Shown here piece by piece: positions 27,222 through 35,988 of a stretch of 64,000 bases of DNA. The stretch covers positions 4,836,001 to 4,900,000 of the forward strand of contig OY970201.1 of the NCBI GenBank assembly GCA_963708245.1, written 5' to 3'. The number at the start of each line of letters is the position of its first letter. The stretch's first letter is position 1. This stretch comes from CAVYXK01 sp963708245. Lineage in GTDB: Bacteria > Pseudomonadota > Alphaproteobacteria > Acetobacterales > Acetobacteraceae. A program made the translations under genes and the position numbers. The notes under the pieces are model-generated. The model saw nothing but the letters and a program-made list of their open reading frames with translations, ran no database searches and was not told the DNA's origin.

Positions 27222-27705
27222 ATGAACATCGTCCTGCTGATCTTTCTCGCGGTCATTGCTGCCACCTTCTTTTCAATCGCCGGCGTCTGGCTCGGCCGCC
27301 ATTTCCTGCGCGGGCGAGTGGCGGGGGGGCACCACGAGGTGCTGGTGGCGCTCTGCCAGATAGGTGGAACGCTCCACGCGGTATTTTTGGCGTTCCTGGT
27401 CGTCGCAGTCTGGCAGTCCTACGACGTGGCGCGTGCCAATGTCGCTGACGAGGCGTCGGCACTGGCGACGCTCTATCGGGCGAGCAGCGGCATGGAGTCC
27501 GGCATGGGAAAGCGACTACGCGAGCTTATCCGCGACTACGTAGAGGCGGTGGTCCACGACGAGTGGACGATCCAAGCCGAAACCGGCGGTGCCAGCCCGA
27601 AGGCCCGGGCGGCGAGCCTCGCCATGTATCGCCTTTTCGGTCGGGAGAATCCGGCGATCAAGCAACAGGAGGCCGCTGTCGATGGAGCGGCACTGGAGAT
27701 CATCT
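27222..27705 (+). pseudogene. DUF4239 membrane protein, 5' part (cut by IS66)
   Basis: First 161 codons of a bestrophin-like DUF4239 protein. MNIVLLIFLAVIAATFFSIA is the first membrane helix, QIGGTLHAVFLAFLVVAVWQ the second, then the soluble helical region VADEASALATLYRASSGMES, LIRDYVEAVVHDEW and VDGAALEI. The coding sequence is interrupted at 27706 by IS66; an open frame continues artefactually to 27740 inside the element. Rejoining to 30493 after removal of IS66 and one 8-bp duplication gives an in-frame protein of about 259 residues (EIISQIQSDRNKRTLEA), so disruption is recent and otherwise clean. Confidence 0.85.
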
Positions 27706-27764
27706 GTATCCCTACGGTGACGACCGCCTTGTCTGAATAGTGGCGGCTTGATTTGCTTCGGGGG

Positions 27765-28205
27765 ATGATAGGAAGCAAGCATGAGGCTGCCAGAGTGGCA
27801 GCCACAGATGGCGAGGCAAGCCCACGGATCGAGATCGTGGGAGAGCGGCGTCGGGCGCATGACGCTCGGTTTCGAGCCAAGGTGGTGGGGGAGTCTGTGC
27901 AGCCTGGGGTACGCATCCAGGACGTTGCCCGCCGACACGGGATCTGCCCGAGCCTGGTCTATCGCTGGCGTCGCCTCGCTGCAGCCGAGACTGCCTGCGG
28001 CTCGGAGCTGCATCTCTTCCCCGCGCGGATTGCGCCTGTTCCGAGCGAGACGCCGGCGGCATCAGAGCCGTTGCCGTCTCGGGTGATAACGCCACGGCGA
28101 ACGGGGTTGATCGAGATCGAGCTGAACGGCAGCGTGCGCGTGAGTATCGACGAAGGAGTGAGCGTTGCGGCGCTCCGCCGCGTGCTGTCGGTGTTGCGCG
28201 GATGA
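27765..28205 (+). CDS. tnpA: IS66 TnpA (helix-turn-helix accessory protein)
   Basis: A 146-residue IS66 OrfA with a helix-turn-helix: VQPGVRIQDVARRHGICPSL then VYRWRR, which is the DNA-binding motif shared with IS3 OrfA proteins. The C-terminal part (LIEIELNGSVRVSIDEGVSV) is the usual IS66 OrfA ending. ATG 27765 follows GGGG; a TTG four codons earlier is possible. The stop overlaps the tnpB start (ATGA), as is usual in the family. Confidence 0.88.
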   Translation: MIGSKHEAARVAATDGEASPRIEIVGERRRAHDARFRAKVVGESVQPGVRIQDVARRHGICPSLVYRWRRLAAAETACGSELHLFPARIAPVPSETPAASEPLPSRVITPRRTGLIEIELNGSVRVSIDEGVSVAALRRVLSVLRG

Positions 28206-28549
28206 TGATGCCACCCTCGGGTATGCGCGTCTGGCTGGCCGCAGGCAGGACCGATATGCGTCGCGGGATGAATGGCCTTGCCCTGCAAGTACAACAGTCC
28301 CTGCAGCGCAACCCGCACGCCGGCGATGCGTATGTTTTCCGGGGTCGTCGGGGTGATCTGATAAAGGTTCTTTGGCATGACGGCCTCGGCATGTCGCTAT
28401 ATGCCAAGCAACTCGAGCGCGGTCGGTTCATCTGGCCATCGCCGGCGGATGGAGTGGTTGCGATTACGGCGGCCCAACTCGGCTACATGCTAGAGGGAAT
28501 CGACTGGAGACACCCGCAGCGAACCTGGCGACCGGAACTGGCGGGCTAA
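28202..28549 (+). CDS. tnpB: IS66 TnpB (IS66 Orf2-like protein)
   Basis: A 115-residue protein required for IS66 transposition by an unknown mechanism. It shows the invariant features MRVWLAAGRTDMRRGMNGLA, GDAYVFRGRRGDLIKVLWHD, GLGMSLYAKQLERGRFIWP. Full length. It overlaps tnpA by 4 bases and is separated from tnpC by about 85 bases that contain a T-run (GGGGTTTTTTTG). Confidence 0.95.
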   Translation: MMMPPSGMRVWLAAGRTDMRRGMNGLALQVQQSLQRNPHAGDAYVFRGRRGDLIKVLWHDGLGMSLYAKQLERGRFIWPSPADGVVAITAAQLGYMLEGIDWRHPQRTWRPELAG

Positions 28550-28633
28550 GATTGGACTAGTTGCACAGTTGCCGGGGTTTTTTTGAAGATTTCGCGTGCA
28601 TGACCACGGGCGAGTGTGATTTCAGTTGTCGGC

Positions 28634-30203
28634 ATGAGCGATTCGGCCGGTACACTTCCGGATGACATCGACGCGCTGAAAGCAGCGCTAATCTCCGAGC
28701 AGGCCGCGCGGCGTGATTTTGAGGCTCGTGCCGCTGGTGCCGAGGCGATGGTTGCGCATCTGAAGCTGCTAATCGCCAAGATGAAGCGTGACCGCTTCGG
28801 CGCCTCCGCCGAGCGTGGACGCAAGCTGCTCGATCAGTTGGAGATGCAGATCGAGGAACTCGAGACCGCTGCCGCCGAGGACGAAGCGGCTGCCGCTCAT
28901 GCGGCCACGAACAGGACGAACGTGCGCCCGTTCACACGCGCCAAGCCGGTGCGCGCACCGTTACCGGCGCACCTGCCGCGCGAGCGGCTGGTGCTGCCGT
29001 CGCCGACAAGCTGTCCGTGCTGTGGCGGTCAGCTCACCAAGCTCGGCGAGACCACCACCGAGACGTTGGAGAGCATTCCACGGACCTACAAGGTGATCCA
29101 GACGGTGCGAGAGAAGTTCTCCTGCCGCTCGTGCGAGACGATCACGCAGCCGCCGGCGCCGTTCCATCCGATTTCCCGTGGCCGCGCCGGTCCGGACCTG
29201 CTGGCGACGATCGTCCATGGCAAGTTCGGCGAGCATCAGCCGTTGAACCGCCAAAGCGAGCGGTTTGCCCGCGAGGGCATCGATCTCAGCGTCTCCACAC
29301 TGGCCGATTGGGTGGGTGCCTGCACGACGGCGCTGTCGCCATTGGTGACGCTGATCAAGGCCCACGTACTCGCCGCCGAGCGCCTACACGGCGATGAGAC
29401 CACCGTGCCGGTGTTGGCCAAGGTCAAGACCGTCACCGGCCGATTATGGACCTATGTGCGCGACGACCAGCCGTTCGGTGGCGCGGCACCGCCAGCGGCG
29501 ATCTTCTTCTATTCGCGCGATCGCAGCGGCGAGCATCCGTGCCGACATCTCGCCGGCTACGCGGGCATTCTGCAAGCCGACGCCTATGCCGGGTTCAACG
29601 ACCTCTACCACCCCGCACGCCAGCCTGGTCCGATCATTGAGGCCGCGTGTTGGGCACACGGACGGCGCAAACTGTTCGTGCTCGCCGAAGTTGCCAAGGC
29701 GCCGCTCGCGATCGAGGCGGTGCGCCGGATCGATGCGATCTTCGATGTCGAACGCGACATCAACGGCCTGCCAGCGACCCAACGGCAGGCCGTAAGACAG
29801 GTCCGGGTCGCGCTCCCTCGAGAGCTGGATGCGCGTCGAACGCGGCAAGCTCTCGCGTCATGCCGACGTCGCGAAGGCGATGGACTACATGCTCAAGCGA
29901 TGGGATGCCTTTGCGCGCTTCCTTGCCGATGGACGCATCTGCCTGACCAACAATGCGGCGGAACGCGCGCTGCGCGGAATTGCACTCGGGCGCAAGTCAT
30001 GGCTGTTCGCCGGTTCGGACCGCGGCGGGGAGAGGGCAGCGGCGATGTATTCGCTGATTGCGTCGGCAAAGTTGAACAACATCGATCCGCGCGCCTGGCT
30101 CGCCGACGTGCTCGCGCGCATCGGTGATCACCCAGTCTCGCGGTTGCACGAACTGCTGCCCTGGCATTGGCCGCGAGCTACTCGCGTCGACCGCGCGGCC
30201 TGA
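28634..30203 (+). pseudogene. tnpC: IS66 TnpC transposase, frameshifted
   Basis: The DDE transposase of the element, about 520 codons in total. N-terminal leucine-rich coiled coil and KMKRDRFGASAERGRKLLDQ, a zinc-finger-like CPCCGGQLTKLGE...FSCRSCE, then the catalytic core (LHGDETTVPVLAKVKTVTGR, GILQADAYAGFNDLY, EAACWAHGRRKLFVLAE). A one-base frameshift near 29800 puts the last third (WMRVERGKLSRHADVAKAMD, CLTNNAAERALRGIALGRKS, with the catalytic Glu in NNAAERALR) in another frame, ending at 30203. As read, the element cannot make full-length transposase, so it is probably immobile unless the shift is an error. Confidence 0.85.
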
Positions 30204-30206
30204 TCA

Positions 30207-30413
30207 ATGGCGGCGCCCAGTTCCGTCTCCACCATCGGCCGGGTGGCCAAGATGCTCGGCGAGGACGAGGACCTCTTGCGCGACATCGCCCTCGATATGG
30301 AGCCGGAAGACGGTGTCCTCACCGTCTGGGACATCGACGAAATGTCCACCGTTGCCTTTACCGCCGAAGGTATCGAGAACCTCAAGGAACTCCTCGCGGA
30401 CCTCAAGAGGTAG
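30207..30413 (+). CDS. small passenger protein at the 3' end of IS66
   Basis: A 68-residue acidic protein starting 3 bases after the tnpC stop and wholly inside the IS66 element. Residues 5-45 (STIGRVAKMLGEDEDLLRDI, DGVLTVWDIDEMSTVAFTAE) and the end NLKELLADLKR are helical. Comparable short accessory frames occur after tnpC in several IS66 elements, but I know no function. Intact start, stop and coupling to tnpC argue that it is real. Confidence 0.6.
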   Translation: MAAPSSVSTIGRVAKMLGEDEDLLRDIALDMEPEDGVLTVWDIDEMSTVAFTAEGIENLKELLADLKR

Positions 30414-30492
30414 GCGACACCAGTGCGTCGTCCGCATGCTTGGTCGACGGCCGTGCAACACCGCGGCACTCGGCGGATGCTTACGATCATCT

Positions 30493-30788
30493 CGCAAATT
30501 CAATCCGACCGGAACAAGCGAACGCTGGAGGCTGAGCAATCGCTCCCGGTGATCATATGGCTCGCGGAGATCGGCTCCGGCGCGGTTGTCCTCTCGATGA
30601 GTTTCTTCCTGTTTATGGAGCAGGTCGCGCCGCAGATGATCGTTACCAGCATGATGGCGAGCACGATCGCGCTACTGCTATGCATCACATTCGTGCTGAG
30701 CCGACCTTTTGCCGAGCCGTTGGCGCTTCAGCCGCATCCGTTCGTGCACTCGCTGGAAGTGTTCAACTCGGTGGATGCGACGCCCTGA
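30493..30788 (+). pseudogene. DUF4239 membrane protein, 3' part
   Basis: C-terminal 98 codons of the gene starting at 27222: SQIQSDRNKRTLEAEQSLP, then the two closing membrane helices VIIWLAEIGSGAVVLSMSFF and IVTSMMASTIALLLCITFVL, and the end ALQPHPFVHSLEVFNSVDAT. The frame is continuous with the 5' part once IS66 is removed. An ATG at 30479 straddling the element end opens a longer frame, but it is not a native start. Confidence 0.85.
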
Positions 30789-30867
30789 CGGGAGATCCCG
30801 AACCACCACGTCATCGTGGCAATTCAATCCGCCAGTCCCACCGCACCGCAGTGGTACTGCAAAACGG

Positions 30868-32481
30868 TCAGTAAGGCACGCGACTGATCCGTCGAGGGTA
30901 TTCCGTCCGACCGAGCAGCTTCGCCTCCTCCGGCGCCCGATGGGCGGCAACTGCTAACGAATGTGCAGTTCCGCCTTTATAGAAGTCGACAAGATCGGTT
31001 TTCATCTGCGATCGCGATTTATCATCGAGATATACCATATGTCCTGACGGATATTTATGGATTGCGAGATTGGCTTGAGCGTGCTTGTCGTCCAGCGGCA
31101 TGTTCTCGAAGTTCAGGATCGTCTGGAAGAACGGCGTGACGGAATCGTAGTAACCGTTTGCAGAGAAGACCTTCAGATAGGGGTTCAGTGCCATTGCCGC
31201 CGCGAGATCTCCTGCGGTGTACAAACTCTCGGGCCCGCCCCTCTGCGCCCCTGTCGGGTCAACATGGCTGAAGTCCCAATTGAGGAACGCCTGATCGTTG
31301 ATATCCAGGAACGGCGACGTCGATGTGAACTGGAGCTCGTCGTTGAGATAGACGTTCCACATCGCCGTATAGACACCGCCAACCGCCGTCATCGTCGGAT
31401 CATTGCCTCCGGACTCCGGGTCAACCAACTCGGCAATTCCAGTGTCCGCCGCAGTGACGCGCCCATCATAGGCGCCGACAGCGACACCATCGTCCAGAAG
31501 CAGGCTGGTGAGGAACACGGTGCCGCCCCCTGTCGAGACGTCGAGCTTCCAATACTTCAGCACGGCGGGCGGTATGCCGATGAACTCGCTCAATGTGTGC
31601 AGAACGCTGGCGTCCACCTTCGGGAACCCCGCCAAGGCAGATGCGTAGGGGCCGCCGGCAAATGTCTCGACAGACTTCATGAACGCCGGCAGGTCGGAAG
31701 GCGGGGGCGAGACCGTCACCTTCTTGTGGAACCAGGCATCGGCTGCGAAGGTCGGCAGAAGACCGATGGGGTTGCCGGACTGCGAATAGTCCAAAATCGA
31801 GGACTGCAGGGTCACCCCGTTCAGATCGACTCCATCCTCGTGCAGCAGCCACGTGAGAACGCAGGTTCGAGGCGTTCCGTACAACTCGCCGAACAGGAAT
31901 TTTGGCGAGTTCCAGCGATTGTACACGGTCAGATATCGCTTCACGAACTGCTTGATCGACCGGGCATCCTGGTCCACTCCCCAAAAATCCTTGTTCGTGC
32001 GAGGCGCGATTGCGGCCGAGTATCCGGTGCCGACCGGGTCGATGAACACCAGATCGGTCTGATCGAGCAGACTGTCCGGGTTGTCGACCATGGCGTACGG
32101 CGCGGGCGGCGTGAAATAGGGCATGCTCGTTCTGATCCGGCGCGGCCCAAACGATCCGAGCAACAGGAAGACCGATGAGGATCCCGGACCGCCGTTGTAG
32201 AAGAAGGTGACCGGACGCATTGAAGGCTTGGTGGTGTCGGTGGTGAACGCGACATAGAAGATCTTCGCAGCGGGCTGGGCGCTGTATTCGTCCACCGTGA
32301 CAAGATGGCCTGCTCTCGCTGTGTAGGCGATCGCCGTCCCGTTGATGGTCACCCTATGGTGCGTGACCGCGGCGTTCTCGGTGGTGTCGGTGACGGAATC
32401 ATCTTTCCCGGAGCCGTAGGGGGTCGTGTCCAGCAATGGCTGATCCGGCGGGATTTGCTGCGAGGTAGGTTTCTTGCCCAT
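30868..32481 (-). CDS. S10-family serine carboxypeptidase homologue with Ser-to-Leu at the nucleophile
   Basis: A 537-residue alpha/beta-hydrolase of peptidase family S10. The oxyanion-hole region VTFFYNGGPGSSSVFLLLGS is intact, as are the acidic residue region (FSANGYYDSVTPFFQ) and the catalytic histidine motif YPSGHMVYL. The nucleophile motif, GESYGG in active members, reads FGELYGTPRT: residue 200 is Leu (codon TTG at 31884-31882), one base change from TCG. As read the enzyme would be inactive. No obvious signal peptide at MGKKPTSQQIPP, so export is unclear. Followed on the other side of 80 bases by the DUF4239 3' fragment. Confidence 0.88.
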   Translation of the reverse strand: MGKKPTSQQIPPDQPLLDTTPYGSGKDDSVTDTTENAAVTHHRVTINGTAIAYTARAGHLVTVDEYSAQPAAKIFYVAFTTDTTKPSMRPVTFFYNGGPGSSSVFLLLGSFGPRRIRTSMPYFTPPAPYAMVDNPDSLLDQTDLVFIDPVGTGYSAAIAPRTNKDFWGVDQDARSIKQFVKRYLTVYNRWNSPKFLFGELYGTPRTCVLTWLLHEDGVDLNGVTLQSSILDYSQSGNPIGLLPTFAADAWFHKKVTVSPPPSDLPAFMKSVETFAGGPYASALAGFPKVDASVLHTLSEFIGIPPAVLKYWKLDVSTGGGTVFLTSLLLDDGVAVGAYDGRVTAADTGIAELVDPESGGNDPTMTAVGGVYTAMWNVYLNDELQFTSTSPFLDINDQAFLNWDFSHVDPTGAQRGGPESLYTAGDLAAAMALNPYLKVFSANGYYDSVTPFFQTILNFENMPLDDKHAQANLAIHKYPSGHMVYLDDKSRSQMKTDLVDFYKGGTAHSLAVAAHRAPEEAKLLGRTEYPRRISRVPY

Positions 32482-32589
32482 CGCCCATCTCGGTTCCTGC
32501 GAGGCTGGCAGAGTGACACATGGGCGGCGCCGGCTCTAGGGCAGGTTCAAGTGACTGGAAGCGGCAACGAGTCGCAGCCCCGCCCGGCA

Positions 32590-32668
32590 CCCTTACCCGC
32601 CGCGCTTCGCGGGACCTTCAGGTCGGAGCCCGAGGGGGCCTCTGCCGCAGAGCGGGAGAGTGTAAGGG
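32590..32668. repeat. dispersed palindromic element (long-loop form)
   Basis: CCCTTAC (32590-32596) pairs with GTAAGGG (32662-32668), enclosing CCGCGCTTCGCGGG-type and GCCTCTGCCGCAGAGC-like inner stems. The inner CGCTTCGCG core and GCGGGAGAG arm resemble the element at 22016-22059, so both look like members of one dispersed family. Confidence 0.6.
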
Positions 32669-32685
32669 CGTGCAGAATGAGCCGG

Positions 32686-32790
32686 TCAGGCGGCGGTGCT
32701 TTCCGCGTGCCGTTCCGAGCGCCTGCGCGCGTGCGGATCGAGGAACCGCTTGCGCAGTCCGTACCGCGCTGGGCGTCACCTCGACCAACC
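32686..32790 (-). pseudogene. decayed copy of the typA 3' end
   Basis: About 105 bases matching the last 35 codons of typA (34159-34263) with roughly 85-90% identity by eye and at least one inserted base that breaks the frame. Stop codon, CGTTCCGAGCGC and GGATCGAGGAACCGCTTGCG blocks are all in the same order and strand. Similarity ends at CACCTCGACCA. It lies about 1.47 kb from the real typA tail, with the channel gene between the two copies. Confidence 0.8.
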
Positions 32791-32999
32791 CGCAAACCCG
32801 GCAATGCAGATAAAAACTGCCGAGGATGTCGCTGCGTTTCCACAGCCCGGCGCTTGCCTTCAAGAGAGAGATGGCTGATATCACGAATAGCTGGCGCGGC
32901 CTTCGTGACAGCGTTCTGTGGGGTAAATGCGCAGGGAATAGCGACCTGTGTCGGTTCGATCCCACGCATGAGTTGAGTGGGGCGCGGCAGGTCTTCGGG

Positions 33000-34121
33000 A
33001 TGCAAATCAAAATAGGTTATAATCGCAGCGTCGTGTGCCTCCTGATGGTCTTTGTGTGCTTCAGTGCGGTCTTCGGCGCGGCAAGTGCCGTGGCGCAGCC
33101 TGCTGTACAGCAATCTGACCGTGAGCTTGTCGTCGGCACTCGGGAGGCGCCTCCTTTTTCTATGAAGGGCCAGGACGGCGCTTGGGAGGGTATCAGCATC
33201 GATTTATGGAGACATATCGCGGAACGGCTGCATCTGCACTATCGCATTGAGGACCGGGGAAGCGTGCAAGACCTGGTCGATGCTGTCGCCTCAGGACAGG
33301 TGGATGTTGCTGTCGCGGCCCTGACCGTGACGGCAGATCGGCGAAAGGTGATGGACTTCACCCAGCCATTCTTCGAGACTGGTCTCGGAGTTGCCGTCCC
33401 GCGCAGCGGTGTCATCGCGTGGCTTCCGGTGCTCCGCACCTTTCTATCCTTACGCTTCTTCCAGGCAGTGTTGGCACTGCTGTCGATTGCGCTACTGGTC
33501 GGAACGCTAATCTGGATTTTCGAGCGGCGCGAGAACGAGCATTACAGCGGCGGGGCGCTGCGTGGCTTCGTCGCTGGCGCGTGGTGGTCTGCTATCGCGA
33601 TGACCCAGGGGGGCGCGGCACAGCACGGACCGCGTTCGACGCCCGGGCGCGTGCTCGCTGTCGTATGGATGGTCGTTTCAGTTGTCGCCATCTGGGTGTT
33701 TATCGCCGGAATCACCGCAGCGCTGACGGCACAGCGGCTACAGGGGCTTATTCGCAATACCAACGACCTTCGTGCAGTACAAATCGGCGCAGTCACCGGT
33801 TCATCCACGGTGGACTTCCTGACCGAGCAGCGGATCGCGTTCCGTTCCTACCCGACGGCCGCGGCTGGCTTGCAGGCTGTTCAGTCCGGGCGGATTGAAG
33901 CCTTCGTCTATGACCGGCCGTTGCTCGCATGGATGCTGCAGCAGGATTTTCCACGCCTTGAGCTGACGCCGATAACTCTCGATAACCAGAACTATGCCAT
34001 CGCCCTGCGTCTCAACAGTCAGCTCCGTAGTGAGCTCGACATCGAAGTGCTCGACACGCTGGGGAGCGAGTGGTGGGAGCAGACGCAGTTCCGCTATCTC
34101 GGCCGTAGCGCCGCAAATTGA
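33000..34121 (+). CDS. prokaryotic ionotropic glutamate receptor-like ligand-gated channel
   Basis: A 373-residue protein with an SBP_bac_3 ligand-binding fold split by a pore: signal peptide 1-32, S1 lobe 41-140, M1 helix 152-174 (FFQAVLALLSIALLVGTLIW), pore loop 190-215, M2 helix 218-245, S2 lobe 255-365. The conserved ligand-binding Arg (TADRRKVMDF, 114/115) and Asp305 (EAFVYDRPLL) are present, so an amino acid ligand is likely. Bacterial GluR0 has a K+ filter TVGYGD; here the loop reads TQGGAAQHGPRSTPGR (202-217), lacking GYG and closer in pattern to the QQGC..PRSLSGR loop of animal AMPA receptors. It would gate cation flow in the inner membrane. Flanked by two typA tails. Confidence 0.85.
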   Translation: MQIKIGYNRSVVCLLMVFVCFSAVFGAASAVAQPAVQQSDRELVVGTREAPPFSMKGQDGAWEGISIDLWRHIAERLHLHYRIEDRGSVQDLVDAVASGQVDVAVAALTVTADRRKVMDFTQPFFETGLGVAVPRSGVIAWLPVLRTFLSLRFFQAVLALLSIALLVGTLIWIFERRENEHYSGGALRGFVAGAWWSAIAMTQGGAAQHGPRSTPGRVLAVVWMVVSVVAIWVFIAGITAALTAQRLQGLIRNTNDLRAVQIGAVTGSSTVDFLTEQRIAFRSYPTAAAGLQAVQSGRIEAFVYDRPLLAWMLQQDFPRLELTPITLDNQNYAIALRLNSQLRSELDIEVLDTLGSEWWEQTQFRYLGRSAAN

Positions 34122-34158
34122 GCGATTGCATTGCCGTCGCGCTTCGTAGCCTGAAGCG

Positions 34159-35988
34159 TCAGGCCGCCGCGCTCTCCGCGCGCCGTTCCGAGCGCTTGCG
34201 GGCATGCGGATCGAGGAACCGCTTGCGGAGTCGTACGGCGCTTGGCGTCACCTCCACCAGCTCGTCGTCCTCCACGTAGGCGATCGCCTGCTCCAGGCTC
34301 ATCCGCCGGGGCGGGGTCAGCAGCATTGCATCGTCCTTGCCGGCAGCGCGGATATTGGTGAGCTTCTTCTCCTTGATCGGGTTCACGTCGAGATCAGAGC
34401 CGCGATTATGCTCGCCCAGGATCATACCGACATAGACCTTGTCGCCAGGGCTGACGAACATTGCACCACGTTCCTGCAAGTAGAACAGCGCGTAGTGCAC
34501 CGCTTCGCCGTCAGCGTTGGAGATCATCGAGCCCGATCGGCGTCCCTCGATCGGTCCCTTCCAAGGCCCGTACCCGGCGAACAGTCGGTTCATCACGCCG
34601 GTGCCGCGAGTGTCGGTCAGGAACTCGCCGTGGTAGCCGATCAGGCCGCGGCTCGGGATCAGGAAGGTCAGCCGCACCTTGCCGCCGCCGGAGGGACGCA
34701 TGTCGCGCAGCTCGCCCTTGCGGCGGGTCAGTTTCTCGACCGCCACGCCGGTATAGGGCTCATCCACATCGACCAGCACCTCTTCCATTGGCTCTTCGCG
34801 CTCGCCGGTACTTTCGTTACGGCGGGTGAGCACGCGCGGACGGCCGATGGTCAGCTCGAAGCCCTCGCGGCGCATGGTCTCGATCAGCACGCCGAGCTGC
34901 AGCTCGCCGCGCCCGGCAACCTCGAATGCCTCGGTCTCGCTGCTTTCGCTGACTTTGATCGCGACATTGCCCTCGGCTTCACGGAACAGCCGTTCGCGGA
35001 TCTGCCGCGAGGTCACTCTGCTGCCTTCCCGCCCTGCCAGTGGCCCGTCGTTGATCCGGAACGTCATCGCCAAAGTGGGTGGATCGACCGGGATAGCCGG
35101 CAACGGCGCTGCCAGCTCCGGTGCGCCAATCGTGTCGGGCACCGTCGCTTCGGCCAGGCCGGCGACGGCGATGATGTCGCCGGCCTCGGCTTCCTCCACC
35201 GGCACCCGATCCAGGCCGCGGAATGACAGCAGCTTGGTCATCCGCCCGGTCTCGACCACGGCGCCGTCAGCGTGCAGCACCTTGACCGGCATGTTGAGGC
35301 GCGCGCGGCCCTGCTCGACACGGCCGGTCAGCACGCGGCCGAGATAGTTGTCGTAATCCAGAATGCTCGCAACCATGGCGAACGGCGCGTCCGGCGCGAC
35401 GGTGGGCGGCGGCACATGGCGCAGGATCAGCTCGAACAGCGGCGCCAGATCGCGGCGTGGCCCCTCCAGCGTCGCATCCGCCCAGCCCTGCCGGCCGGAA
35501 GCATACAGCATCGGGAAATCGAGCTGCGCATCGGTGGCGCCAAGCGCCGCGAACAGGTCGAATATCTCAATGTGGACCTCGTCGGGGCGGGCGTCGGCGC
35601 GATCGACCTTGTTGATCACGACGATCGGGTGCAGCCTGCGGGCGAGGGCCTTGCTGACCACGAATTTGGTCTGCGGCAGCACGCCCTCGGCGGCATCGAC
35701 CAGCACCAGCGCGCCATCGACCATGTTCAGAATGCGTTCGACCTCGCCGCCGAAATCGGCATGGCCTGGCGTATCCACGATGTTGATGCGCGTCGCGTTC
35801 CAAAGCACCGAGGTGCACTTGGCGAGGATGGTGATGCCTCGCTCGCGCTCCAGCTCGTTGCGGTCGAGTGCGCGCTCGGCGACCATCTGGTGCTCGCGGA
35901 AGGCACCGGACTGGCGCAAGAGCTGATCGACCAGCGTGGTCTTGCCGTGATCGACGTGCGCGATGATGGCGATGTTGCGGATTTCCAT
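34159..35988 (-). CDS. typA: translational GTPase TypA/BipA
   Basis: A 609-residue ribosome-binding GTPase of the elongation-factor family that assists 50S assembly and stress adaptation. G1 AHVDHGKTTLVDQLLRQSGA, G2 region RERGITILAK, G3 DTPGHADFGGEVER, G4 NKVDRADARPDEV; then EF-Tu domain 2, EF-G domains III/V and the TypA-specific C-terminal domain (SNADGEAVHYALFYLQERGA, DPHARKRSERR). Length is normal. ATG 35988 was chosen because AAGGA precedes it and the conserved MEIRNIAIIAHVDHG begins there; the open frame extends 88 codons further upstream with no conservation. The 3' end has a decayed copy at 32686-32790. Confidence 0.97.
   Translation of the reverse strand: MEIRNIAIIAHVDHGKTTLVDQLLRQSGAFREHQMVAERALDRNELERERGITILAKCTSVLWNATRINIVDTPGHADFGGEVERILNMVDGALVLVDAAEGVLPQTKFVVSKALARRLHPIVVINKVDRADARPDEVHIEIFDLFAALGATDAQLDFPMLYASGRQGWADATLEGPRRDLAPLFELILRHVPPPTVAPDAPFAMVASILDYDNYLGRVLTGRVEQGRARLNMPVKVLHADGAVVETGRMTKLLSFRGLDRVPVEEAEAGDIIAVAGLAEATVPDTIGAPELAAPLPAIPVDPPTLAMTFRINDGPLAGREGSRVTSRQIRERLFREAEGNVAIKVSESSETEAFEVAGRGELQLGVLIETMRREGFELTIGRPRVLTRRNESTGEREEPMEEVLVDVDEPYTGVAVEKLTRRKGELRDMRPSGGGKVRLTFLIPSRGLIGYHGEFLTDTRGTGVMNRLFAGYGPWKGPIEGRRSGSMISNADGEAVHYALFYLQERGAMFVSPGDKVYVGMILGEHNRGSDLDVNPIKEKKLTNIRAAGKDDAMLLTPPRRMSLEQAIAYVEDDELVEVTPSAVRLRKRFLDPHARKRSERRAESAAA

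Larger units (their letters stand above)
27706..30484 (+). mobile_element. IS66-family insertion sequence with 8-bp target duplication
   Basis: A 2,779-bp element flanked by the 8-bp direct repeat GATCATCT (27698-27705 and 30485-30492), the duplication length typical for IS66. The ends begin GTATCCCTACGG and, on the opposite strand, GTAAGCATCCGC, an imperfect inverted repeat keeping the GTA start. It carries tnpA, tnpB, a frameshifted tnpC and one small passenger gene, all on the plus strand. It disrupts the DUF4239 gene precisely. Confidence 0.92.
32482..32999. other. intergenic region with palindrome and typA-tail relic
   Basis: About 520 bases without an intact gene between the S10 gene and the receptor-like channel gene. 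It contains the repeat at 32590-32668 and a decayed copy of the typA 3' end at 32686-32790. The remaining 200 bases before ATG 33000 show no recognisable coding signal and should hold the channel gene promoter. Confidence 0.55.
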
